This document shows positions 15,301-21,843 of a stretch of DNA of 35,455 bases, in pieces. The notes under the pieces are model-generated. The model was not told the DNA's origin, ran no database searches, and worked only from the letters and a program-made list of their open reading frames with translations. Each line of letters opens with the position of its first letter. Within the stretch, counting starts at the first letter, position 1. Origin of the DNA: Streptosporangium minutum. Its GTDB lineage: Bacteria; Actinomycetota; Actinomycetes; Streptosporangiales; Streptosporangiaceae. The stretch spans positions 1-35,455 of the forward strand of contig NZ_NGFP01000071.1 in NCBI RefSeq assembly GCF_002149035.1, written 5' to 3'. The translations under genes and the position numbers were made by a program.

Positions 15301-16807
15301 GGTCCCTGTCCTTGATGTACTCGAAGCGGTAGAGCGCGGAGTTGGCGTCGCCGCCGAAGTATCCGGAGCCGTAGTCGAGGACGTAGAGCGCGCCGTCGGG
15401 CCCGAACGCCAGGTCCATCACCTGGGTGCCGGTCCACGGGAAATCGGCGATCTCGCCGCGGGTGCCGTCGGCCGCCACGTCGATCGCCTTGATCCACTTA
15501 CGGCCGAACTCTCCGGCGAAGAAGTGTCCGTTGAGGTCCTGGGGGAACTTGACGGCCGAGTTCAGGCCGGCGTCGTAGCGGTAGACGGGGCCGCCCATCG
15601 GCGACTCCGAGCCGCTGCCGAACTCGGGCGGCGAACCGGCGTCCCCGCCGTACCTGATCCACGCCGCCTTCGCGGGCGGGAGCTTGTCCTGGCCGGTGTT
15701 GCGCGGCGAATTGTTGGCCGGGCCGCCCGTCGCGCAGTCGTACTTCTGCCCCGCGGGGCCCGAGGGGAAGGTGTAGTCGTTATAGGTCTCGGCCAGGGTG
15801 TTCGTCCCGGTGCAGTACGGCCAGCCGTAGTTGCCGGGCCCCGTGAGGCGGTTGAACTCGACCTGCCCGCTGGGGCCGCGGTTGGGGTCGGTGCTGCCCG
15901 CGTCGGGGCCGTAGTCGCCCACGTAGACCACGCCGGTGGCCTTGTCCACGGTCATCCTGAACGGGTTGCGGAAGCCCATGGCGTAGATCTCGGGTCTGGT
16001 CTTCGGGGTGCCGGGCGGGAAGAGGTTCCCCTGGGGGATCGTGTAGGTCCCGTCCGCCGGGTTCACCTTGATCCTCAGGATCTTGCCGCGCAGGTCGTTG
16101 GTGTTGCCCGAGCTGCGCTGGGCGTCGTAGACCGGGTTACGGCCGGCCCGCTCGTCGATCGGCGCGAAGCCCGCCGAATCGAAGGGGTTGGTGTCGTCCC
16201 CGGTCGACAGGTACAGGTTGCCCTGGGCGTCGAAGTCCATGTCGCCGCCGACGTGGCAGCACATGCCGCGGTCGGCGGCCACGTCGAGCACGGTCTTCTG
16301 CGACGCCGTGTCGAGCGTCCAGTCGGGCTTGACGGTGAACCTGGCCAGGCGGTTGACGCCCTGCCAGGCCGACCAGTCCGTGCCGGTCGCGGGCGCGTCC
16401 CCGGCCGGGGTGTTCAGGCGGGGCGCGTAGTAGAGGTAGACGGTCCGGTTGGCGGCGAAGCCGGGGTCCACGGCGACGCCCTGCAGGCCCTCCTCGTCAT
16501 GGGTGTAGACGGGCAGCGTGCCGACCACGCCGGTCTGGCCCTGCGAGTCGGTACGGCGCAGCGTCCCGTCGCGTGAGGTGTGCAGCACCGACAGGTCGGG
16601 CAGCACCGCCATGGTCATGGGCTCGCCCATCTCTGCGACGCCCTTGGCCAGTTCGACGCGCTGGTAGTCGGCGGGGTCGATCACGTCGTGGGCCTGCGCG
16701 GGGGTGGCGGCCACGGTGAGCACGACCGTGCTCGACATGGCCAGGACTAAGGCGATGGTCCGCGCCACCCATCGGGACGTGCGGACGGTGAACCTGCTGG
16801 GGGGCAT
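12320..16807 (-). CDS. Secreted multidomain sugar enzyme: GSDH-PKD-CBM6-ricinB-ThuA-DUF1080-CBM6
   Basis: The start at ATG 16807 (MPPSRFTVRTSRWVARTIAL) has AAGGGA upstream and gives a signal peptide ending at ATPAQA, for 1495 residues. Domain order, approximate: 40-495 PQQ-type sugar dehydrogenase/GSDH beta-propeller (GLQGVAVDPGF, MGFRNPFRMTVD, DGALYVLDYGSGYFGGD); 500-587 PKD (ITYAWDFGDGTTS); 590-696 Ig-like; 697-821 CBM6-like; 824-941 ricin-B lectin repeats (GKCLDVAGANSADGT, CNGTNAQ.W); 946-1166 ThuA (VLVFSRTAGFRHDSI, GGGYVGIHAAADTEYDWPWY); 1167-1350 DUF1080, now called 3-keto-disaccharide hydrolase (GVFLGFPS, YEIQIDA); 1352-1479 CBM6-like (QAESWSQANGVDTY). It combines a dehydrogenase-like module with ThuA and a 3-keto-sugar hydrolase on one exported chain with carbohydrate-binding parts. 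It probably oxidises and cleaves extracellular di- or oligosaccharides; the real substrate and cofactor are unknown. Confidence 0.92.
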   Translation of the reverse strand: MPPSRFTVRTSRWVARTIALVLAMSSTVVLTVAATPAQAHDVIDPADYQRVELAKGVAEMGEPMTMAVLPDLSVLHTSRDGTLRRTDSQGQTGVVGTLPVYTHDEEGLQGVAVDPGFAANRTVYLYYAPRLNTPAGDAPATGTDWSAWQGVNRLARFTVKPDWTLDTASQKTVLDVAADRGMCCHVGGDMDFDAQGNLYLSTGDDTNPFDSAGFAPIDERAGRNPVYDAQRSSGNTNDLRGKILRIKVNPADGTYTIPQGNLFPPGTPKTRPEIYAMGFRNPFRMTVDKATGVVYVGDYGPDAGSTDPNRGPSGQVEFNRLTGPGNYGWPYCTGTNTLAETYNDYTFPSGPAGQKYDCATGGPANNSPRNTGQDKLPPAKAAWIRYGGDAGSPPEFGSGSESPMGGPVYRYDAGLNSAVKFPQDLNGHFFAGEFGRKWIKAIDVAADGTRGEIADFPWTGTQVMDLAFGPDGALYVLDYGSGYFGGDANSALYRFEYIKDRDRSPVAVAKADKTSGKTPLTVKFSSAGSADPEGGTITYAWDFGDGTTSTEPDPTKTYTTEGEFSATLTVRDPQGNSGTASVVITAGNTAPAVAIESPAPGRLFTWGDTVPFTIRVTDPEDTGIDCAKVKMTYVLGHDSHGHQITSKNGCSGELTIPADGEHDDAANIFAVFDAEYTDKGGLTTHTQHILQPRHRQAEHYTAMSGIAQISKAAAHGGKTVGDVHNGDWIAFKPYRLDDTGTIKARVSSGGVGGAIEVRAGSPTGTLLGKAAVPVTGGWETFVDVQAPLNGATAATTTLYLVFTGGSGALFDLDDFTLAKEGAGSGPIHAADGRCVDVAGANSADGTKVQLYSCNGTNAQTWLVEGQAVKALGKCLDVAGANSADGTRVQIYSCNGTNAQKWTAEGGALKALGKCLDASDAAQLVIRTCNGSAAQKFTMPTGPASGSGGDVLVFSRTAGFRHDSIAAGVQAVKDLGFTATATEDPGAFTAANLAAYKAVVFLNTTGDVLDAAQQSAFEGYIKAGGGYVGIHAAADTEYDWPWYGNLVGAWFASHPAVQKATVKVEDRAHPATAHLGATWERTDEWYDYKTNARTSAHVLATLDESTYSGGKMGADHPIAWCKPYDGGRSFYTGGGHTAASFAEPAFREHLLGGIDYAMGKAQADCRPESGYTALYNGSTAGWEQAGPGGFANAGGTLTSQGGMGLLWYKAKEYTTSYSLKLDWKAAGDDNSGVFLGFPSSTDPWSAVDKGYEIQIDATDAPEKTTGSVYGFKSADLAARDAALNPPGQWNTYELRVEGERLQIFLNGARINDFTGTDPARSLKNGHIGLQNHGDGDEVSFRNIRIKELGPPAGDTVIQAESWSQANGVDTYPHGPAHGGTVLGYVNPGDWAAYDGVDLTGVTAFTVRVASPNPTGGFEVRAGSPTGPTLGSVTVPNTGGWESYADVSTVLANVPSGTARLYLVFTGANFDVDDFTLVRGSKDGKAPVTEAAADPAE

Positions 16808-17055
16808 GGCGGAGGTTCCCTTCACTGGGGGGTGGGCCGCCGGGCATGGGCGGCCCGGCCAGGGGCTTGATGAGCGTGGACTTCCCCGCTCGTTCTGGCC
16901 GAGCGGGCGGGGAACCGCTTGACGGCCCCGTTCATGACGAACAGCGGTTCCGGTCCGGACACGCGTGTCTCCTTCACGGCCCGAGGGCACGCCGGCGGCG
17001 ATGCGGAGCAGAAGACTTCCATCGGATTACGCCTTAAAAACCTACATATTTCGGG

Positions 17056-17085
17056 ACGGTAGAGCCGACTTTTGATGATTGTCAA
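17056..17085 (-). promoter_or_regulatory. Candidate sigma-70-type promoter for the sugar enzyme gene
   Basis: On the minus strand a consensus TTGACA (17085-17080) is followed after 18 bases by TACCGT (17061-17056). It lies in the only AT-richer block upstream of the gene and would give a leader of roughly 240 bases. Confidence 0.4.
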
Positions 17086-17091
17086 CGAAAC

Positions 17092-17107
17092 TCTGCTAAC
17101 TAGCAGA
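17092..17107. promoter_or_regulatory. Palindrome upstream of the candidate -35 box
   Basis: TCTGCTA and TAGCAGA form a perfect 7-bp dyad around AC, 6 bases upstream of the TTGACA box for the sugar enzyme gene. It could be an activator or repressor site, for example for a LacI or GntR protein; no regulator gene is adjacent. Confidence 0.4.
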
Positions 17108-17339
17108 CATAACGAGGACCGAATTCAGCCTTTCCGTATCCGCGGTAAGAACGATGCCGACCCCGGGCGTGATGCAGGAAAGAAATGGTCAGGCCATAAA
17201 TGCCGGGCGCTGCCCGCGATCCTCAGGGCCGGCCACGCCAGGAACCGGGCGTCCGCCTCGGTGGCGAGCACCGCTTGCTGTGCCGAGTACGGCGCCCGCT
17301 CCTACCAGCGCCCCGGCAGGGGCGGTAAAGTCGGGCCTC

Positions 17340-18056
17340 ATGCCTGAAATGCCGCGTGTGCTTGCCGTACAGAACGAGACGAACGGGGGTCCTGGGCGGT
17401 TCGGGGAATGGCTCGAAGCCGCCGGGGTCACCGTCGACGTGGCCACCGCCTTCGACGGATCCGCCCTCCCCTCGCGGCTGGAGCACGACGGCCTGATCGT
17501 GCTCGGCGGCGGTTACCTGCCGGACGACGACGACAGGGCGCCCTGGCTGCCGGCCACCCGCGCCCTCGTCGAGCAGGCCCTCGCCCGGTCTGTGCCGTTC
17601 TTCGGCATCTGCCTCGGCGGGCAGATGCTGGCCTCGGTCGGCGGCGGGAAGGTCCAGGGCGACGCCGGGGCGCCCGAGCACGGCAGCACGTCCATCACCA
17701 TGAGGGCCGAGGCGGCGGACGACATGATCTTCGGCGGGCTGCCCGCCGCCGTCCCGGCGATCGAGAACCACATCGACGCCATCACGGCCCTGCCGCCGGG
17801 CGCGGTCTGGCTGGCCGAGACCGAACGCTGCCCCTACCAGGCCTTCCGGCTGGGCGACCGCGCCTGGGGCGTGCAGTTCCACCCCGAGGCAAAGCCCGAA
17901 CGCATCCAGGGGTGGGACGCCGAGTACACCCGCCGGCGAGGATTCGACCTCGACGAGCTGTATGCCGCCGCTGCGACCGACGACCCGCTCTCGCGGGCCG
18001 CCTGGGGCGAGGTGGCCTCCCGTTTCGCCACCTTGGTCAAGGAGGGACGTCCCTAG
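17340..18056 (+). CDS. Class I glutamine amidotransferase
   Basis: The ATG at 17340 begins MPEMPRVLAVQNETNGGPGR; 238 residues. The class I GATase triad is visible: Cys91 in the elbow FFGICLGGQMLA, His181 and Glu183 in VQFHPEAKPE. Related proteins are the stand-alone GATases of the GMP synthase-like/YfeJ or gamma-glutamyl-polyamine hydrolase type. They remove ammonia from glutamine for a partner or act on a gamma-glutamyl compound. There is no ribosome site; TAAAGT at 17326-17331 ends 8 bases before the ATG, which fits a leaderless transcript. No synthetase partner is encoded nearby, so the acceptor is unknown. Confidence 0.88.
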   Translation: MPEMPRVLAVQNETNGGPGRFGEWLEAAGVTVDVATAFDGSALPSRLEHDGLIVLGGGYLPDDDDRAPWLPATRALVEQALARSVPFFGICLGGQMLASVGGGKVQGDAGAPEHGSTSITMRAEAADDMIFGGLPAAVPAIENHIDAITALPPGAVWLAETERCPYQAFRLGDRAWGVQFHPEAKPERIQGWDAEYTRRRGFDLDELYAAAATDDPLSRAAWGEVASRFATLVKEGRP

Positions 18057-18308
18057 GCGGTGGAGGCCGCACACCTCGGCCAAGTCGTGAAGCAACTGCC
18101 GTTCCCCGGTCGCCGGCAGGTTGTTCCGGGCGCGGAAGTAGACGACGTCCGGGTCGATGTCGACGAGGCGCCCCAGCCAGAGCCGGTTGAGCGAGTTGCG
18201 GAACGAGGTCTCGCCGTCCGCGCGCACCCGGGGCACGTCGCCGCCCAGCGCTCCGAGCAGCAGCGTCGTGCCGTCAGCACGGCAGATCGCTGCCGGCCCG
18301 GCGATCAC
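18056..18308 (-). pseudogene. C-terminal fragment of a GH36/GH-D clan glycoside hydrolase
   Basis: On the minus strand the frame from 18308 reads SFRNSLNRLWLGRLVDIDPD and then VVYFRARNNLPATGERQLLH and DLAEVCGLHR. This matches the end of the catalytic barrel in bacterial alpha-galactosidase-like enzymes (NRLWLGRLWDNDPDVVYFRxRxNLLTxxExxLLxDLAxVxGF). The catalytic core is absent, and the frame runs into the opposite-strand amidotransferase without its own stop, so it is a fragment. It sits between the amidotransferase and tetR stops, next to an operon with an intact GH36 gene. This suggests that a former glycosidase gene was largely deleted. Confidence 0.6.
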
Positions 18309-18315
18309 CCTTCTC

Positions 18316-18963
18316 TCACCTGCTCGGCGCCGCCGGGCGGTGGCGGGTGAGCTGGGCGAAGTAGGCGGTCAGGAGGGTGCGTGCCTGATCGATCATGGCG
18401 GGGTCGCCATCGCGCGAGTTCTGGAAGGCCAGGCGCAGGGCGATCCCGGTGGTCTCGATGGCCAGGCGCATGACCCGGTAGGGGTCGGGCAGCGGCGGCA
18501 GTCCGGCCTGGCCGGTCGCGAAGTCGTACAAGCGCTCGGCCAGGATGTCGCCGCCCTCCGGGATCTGGCCCGGCGGCAGGAAGGAGGCGCCGCCCACGCG
18601 GGTGTCGGCGAAGTCGACGACGGTGAATCCGGGCACGGTGCGGCGCATGCCTACGGTCTCCTCGATCACGATCTCGACGGCGCGTGGCCAGGTGAGTCCC
18701 GGCTCGTCGTCGGCCCGGCGGCGCAGCTGCAGCAGGAGCAGGTCGAGGTTGCGCAGCGCCAGGGCGCGCATCATGCCGGGCCTGCCGTCGAAGAACTGGT
18801 AGACCGTCGCCGGGGGCACGCCCGCCCGCCGGGCCACCTCCGCCGTGGTGAGCGCGTCGAAGCCGACCTCGTCGAGGAGTTCGGCGCAGGCGTCGAGGAT
18901 GCGCTCCACCCGCTCGATGCTGCGCTGCTGGACCGGTCTGCGCCGGACGCCGGAATTCTCCAT
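18316..18963 (-). CDS. TetR-family repressor of the sugar operon
   Basis: The start is put at ATG 18963 (MENSGVRRRPVQQRSIERVE), preceded by a G-rich AAGGGGGAG, giving 215 residues. An ATG nine codons upstream lies inside an operator-like dyad and is less likely. The N-terminal domain has RILDACAELLDEVGFDALTT followed by AEVARRAGVPPATVYQFFDG, a classic TetR helix-turn-helix. The C-terminal domain is of the TetR_C_17-like type (RAVEIVIEETVGMRRTVPGF). It is divergent from the MFS/GH13/GH36 operon, and two tandem dyads lie between them. It is likely an autoregulated repressor relieved by a sugar or sugar derivative, although sugar-responsive TetR proteins are less common than LacI types. Confidence 0.88.
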   Translation of the reverse strand: MENSGVRRRPVQQRSIERVERILDACAELLDEVGFDALTTAEVARRAGVPPATVYQFFDGRPGMMRALALRNLDLLLLQLRRRADDEPGLTWPRAVEIVIEETVGMRRTVPGFTVVDFADTRVGGASFLPPGQIPEGGDILAERLYDFATGQAGLPPLPDPYRVMRLAIETTGIALRLAFQNSRDGDPAMIDQARTLLTAYFAQLTRHRPAAPSR

Positions 18964-18972
18964 CTCCCCCTT

Positions 18973-18993
18973 AACATAACACCTCGTCATGTT
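18973..18993. promoter_or_regulatory. Probable TetR operator A
   Basis: Arms AACATAACA and CGTCATGTT flank CCT (7 of 9 arm positions complementary). The dyad has the same geometry as the perfect site that starts 23 bases further on. Confidence 0.6.
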
Positions 18994-18995
18994 CT

Positions 18996-19016
18996 AACGT
19001 GATGCCTCATCACGTT
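18996..19016. promoter_or_regulatory. Probable TetR operator B (perfect dyad)
   Basis: AACGTGATG and CATCACGTT form a perfect 9-bp dyad around CCT, ending 12 bases before the MFS start codon. With operator A it makes a tandem pair in the tetR-MFS intergenic region. Confidence 0.75.
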
Positions 19017-19028
19017 TGGAGGGCATGA

Positions 19029-20273
19029 GTGGGCGAGATCAGGATCGGTGACCCGCCGAAGGTGTCCTTCGGCTGGATGGCGCTGCTGGCCCTGGCGCAG
19101 ATGGGCGTCATCATGGCGGCCACGGTAGGGGGCCAGATCCTGCTTCCCTCACAAGTCGCCGCCATCGATCCCGTGCACAAGGAGGCCTCGCTCGCGGTCG
19201 TGCTCGCCGTGGCCGCGGTGTGCACGGCCGTCGCCAACCCGCTGTTCGGCGCGATGTCCGACCGCACGGCCTCCCGCTTCGGCCGCCGGCGGCCCTGGAT
19301 CGTGGGCGGCGCTCTCATCAGCGCGGCGGCCCTGACGTTCCTGGCCTTCCAGCAGACGATCGCCGGTCTGGTGGCCGGCTGGGCGGTGGCGCAGCTGGCG
19401 TTCACCGGCGCGCTGGCCACCGCCATCGCGACCGTGCCCGACCAGGTGCCGATCCTGCAGCGCGGCAAGGCCTCGGCACTGGCCGGGGTGGGGCAGCTGA
19501 GCGGGCCGTTGCTTGGCGGCGTCGTGGCCACGGTGCTGCTGACCGGCTCGCGCCCGGCGTTCCTGGCGATCGCGGTGCTCGTGCTGGTGCTGATCCTGCC
19601 GTTCGGCCTGCTCACGCGGGAGCCGGAGGCCGCGCCCTGCCCGCCGTTCTCGCTGCGGGACTTCGTACGTGGCTTCTGGGTCAGCCCGCGCCGCCACCCC
19701 GACTTCGCCTGGGCCTGGCTCAGCCGCATGCTGATCACGCTCACGCTCGCGATGGGCATCGGCTACCTGCAGTACTTCCTGCGCGACGCCGTCCACTACG
19801 AGAGCCTGTTTTCCGGCTCCACCGTCGAGCAGGGCGTGGTGGTGCTGGTGGCGGTCTTCACGCTGAGCAGCGTGGCGCCGACGCTGCTGGCCGGATGGCT
19901 GTCGGACCGCAGCGGGCGGCGCAAGCCCGCGGTCTTCGCCGGCGGCCTGACGATGGCACTGTCCGCACTGATGCTCACCACCGCCACCAGTTGGGGGTCG
20001 GCGGTCGCGGCCGCCGCGCTGCTGGGCGCGGGCTACGGCATGTTCGTCGCCGTCGACCAGGCCATGGTCACCCAGCTGCTGCCCGCCGACGCCGACCGGG
20101 GCAAGGACCTGGGCATCATCAGCCTTTCCAACTCCGCTTCGAACACGCTCGGCCCGGTCATCGCGGCGCCACTGGTCACCTCGGCCGGAGGCTATCCGCT
20201 CATGTACGGCGTGGCGGCCGCGTTCGCCGTCGCCGGCGCCACTCTCGTCTGGAGGATCCGCAGTGTCCGCTGA
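19029..20273 (+). CDS. MFS sugar transporter (GPH/SLC45-like)
   Basis: The GTG at 19029 is preceded by GGAGGG at 5 bases; 414 residues with about 12 hydrophobic segments. The loop after helix 2 reads GAMSDRTASRFGRRRPWIVG. This carries the GRRRP signature of the glycoside-pentoside-hexuronide/sucrose carrier branch of MFS rather than a drug exporter. The second half repeats the motif as GWLSDRSGRRKPAVFAGG. It opens an operon with a GH13 and a GH36 hydrolase, so uptake of an intact alpha-glucoside or alpha-galactoside by cation symport is the likely job. Its end overlaps the GH13 start by 11 bases. Confidence 0.88.
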   Translation: MGEIRIGDPPKVSFGWMALLALAQMGVIMAATVGGQILLPSQVAAIDPVHKEASLAVVLAVAAVCTAVANPLFGAMSDRTASRFGRRRPWIVGGALISAAALTFLAFQQTIAGLVAGWAVAQLAFTGALATAIATVPDQVPILQRGKASALAGVGQLSGPLLGGVVATVLLTGSRPAFLAIAVLVLVLILPFGLLTREPEAAPCPPFSLRDFVRGFWVSPRRHPDFAWAWLSRMLITLTLAMGIGYLQYFLRDAVHYESLFSGSTVEQGVVVLVAVFTLSSVAPTLLAGWLSDRSGRRKPAVFAGGLTMALSALMLTTATSWGSAVAAAALLGAGYGMFVAVDQAMVTQLLPADADRGKDLGIISLSNSASNTLGPVIAAPLVTSAGGYPLMYGVAAAFAVAGATLVWRIRSVR

Positions 20274-21843
20274 ATGGTGGCGCGAAGCCGTCGTCTACCA
20301 GGTCTATCCGCGCAGCTTCGCCGACGCCGACGGCGACGGCCAAGGCGACCTGCGCGGCCTGATCTCACGCCTGGACCATCTGGCCGGGCTGGGCGTCGAC
20401 GCGCTCTGGCTGAGCCCCTTCTATCCCTCGCCGCTGGCCGACGGCGGCTACGACGTGGCCGACTACTGCGACGTGGATCCGCGCTACGGCACGCTGGCCG
20501 ACTTCGACCACCTGGTCGCCGAGGCCGGGGCGCGCGGCATCCGCGTGATCGTGGACATCGTGCCCAACCACTGTTCGGTGCGGCATCCCTGGTTCCAGGA
20601 GGCGCTGCGCGGTGTCGGGCGCGACCGGTTCATCTTCCGCGACCGGCCCAACGGCTGGCAGTCCAAGTTCGGCGGCCCGGCCTGGACGCAGGTCGAGGAC
20701 GGGCAGTGGTACCTGCACCTGTTCGACGCGAGCCAGCCTGACTGGAACTGGCGCCATCCCGAGGTGGTGGCCATGTTCGAGGACGTGCTGCGCTTCTGGC
20801 TGGACCGGGGGGTGGCCGGGTTCCGGATCGACGTGGCCAACATGCTGTTCAAGCAGGACGGGCTGCCCGAGGTCGAGCTCCCGTCGGGCCCGTCGCTGAT
20901 CCCGGCCGACGCCGCCGTGCCCTACGAGAACCAGCCCGAGCTGCTGGAGCTCTACCGCTCCTGGCGCGCGATCCTGGACGGGTATCCCGGCGCGCGGATG
21001 AGCGTGGCGGAGATCTGGTACGGCAGCGCCGGGGTGGCCAGGCCCTACCTGACGGGCGACGGGCTGGCGCAGCTGTTCAACTTCCGCCTCATGCCCGCGC
21101 CGTGGTCGGCTGCGCAGTTTCGGGCGGTGATCGAGGAGTCGCACCGGCTGGCGGTGGAGACGGGCGGGTCGATCCCATGGGTGCTGGGCAACCACGACGT
21201 GCCGCGCATGGTCACCCGCTACGGCATCGACCAGGACCTCGTGCGCGACCCGACCGCCGAGGTACTGCTCGGCCAGGTTCAGGTGGACGTGGTGCTCGGC
21301 ACGCGGCGGGCACGGGCGGCGGCGCTGCTCCTGCTGGCGCTGCCGGGCTCGGCCTACATCTACCAGGGCGACGAGCTCGGGCTGCCCGAGCACCTGACCA
21401 TCCCGGCCGGCGAACGGCGCGACCCCATGTTCGAGCGGACCGCGCGTACCTTCATCGGCCGCGACGGCTGCCGGGTGCCGCTGCCGTGGTCGGGGCAGAC
21501 GATGCCGTACGGCTTCGCGGACGTCCCGGTGCGCCCGTGGCTGCCGCAGCCGGAGGAGTGGGGGGCGCTGAGCGTGGCGGCGCAGCAAGCAGACGAGGGC
21601 TCGACGCTGAAGCTGTACCGGCGCGCGATCGCCGAGCGCCGCCGCCACCCCGCGCTCGGCGACGGCGACCTGACCTGGCTGGAGCACGGTCCGGAGGTAC
21701 TGGCCTTCCAACGCGATCCGGGCTTCACGCTGATGGCCAACTTCGGCGCCGAGCCGGTGCCCTTCACCGGCACGGTCCTGCTGGCCAGCGGGCCCCTCGA
21801 CGGAGGCCTGCTCCCCCGCGACACCGCTGTGTGGCTCCGATGA
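20263..21843 (+). CDS. GH13 alpha-glucosidase
   Basis: The GTG at 20263 follows GGAGGA at 6 bases and overlaps the transporter gene; 526 residues. GH13 conserved regions are present: DALWLSPFYPSPLADGGYDV, VDIVPNHCS, GFRIDVANML with nucleophile Asp190, VAEIWYGS with acid/base Glu250, and LGNHDVPR with transition-state stabiliser Asp312. Lack of a signal peptide makes it intracellular. The QPDWNWRHPEV stretch and overall length fit the oligo-1,6-glucosidase/alpha-glucosidase branch. It would release glucose from the sugar imported by the MFS protein, and it ends in an ATGA overlap with the GH36 gene. Confidence 0.95.
   Translation: MSAEWWREAVVYQVYPRSFADADGDGQGDLRGLISRLDHLAGLGVDALWLSPFYPSPLADGGYDVADYCDVDPRYGTLADFDHLVAEAGARGIRVIVDIVPNHCSVRHPWFQEALRGVGRDRFIFRDRPNGWQSKFGGPAWTQVEDGQWYLHLFDASQPDWNWRHPEVVAMFEDVLRFWLDRGVAGFRIDVANMLFKQDGLPEVELPSGPSLIPADAAVPYENQPELLELYRSWRAILDGYPGARMSVAEIWYGSAGVARPYLTGDGLAQLFNFRLMPAPWSAAQFRAVIEESHRLAVETGGSIPWVLGNHDVPRMVTRYGIDQDLVRDPTAEVLLGQVQVDVVLGTRRARAAALLLLALPGSAYIYQGDELGLPEHLTIPAGERRDPMFERTARTFIGRDGCRVPLPWSGQTMPYGFADVPVRPWLPQPEEWGALSVAAQQADEGSTLKLYRRAIAERRRHPALGDGDLTWLEHGPEVLAFQRDPGFTLMANFGAEPVPFTGTVLLASGPLDGGLLPRDTAVWLR

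Larger units (their letters stand above)
16808..17339. other. Divergent promoter region between the sugar enzyme and the amidotransferase
   Basis: No gene is seen. It contains a GC-rich hairpin with a bulge (16882-16892 with 16900-16914) in the probable leader of the sugar enzyme gene. It also holds a locally AT-richer block at 17030-17130 with a TTGACA box and a palindrome, listed separately. Confidence 0.5.

Noticed and set aside
11867-16576. Two very long plus-strand open frames opposite the multidomain enzyme
   Set aside because: They are low-complexity Gly/Val/Arg-rich translations produced by GC-rich antisense codon bias; all domain motifs lie on the minus strand.
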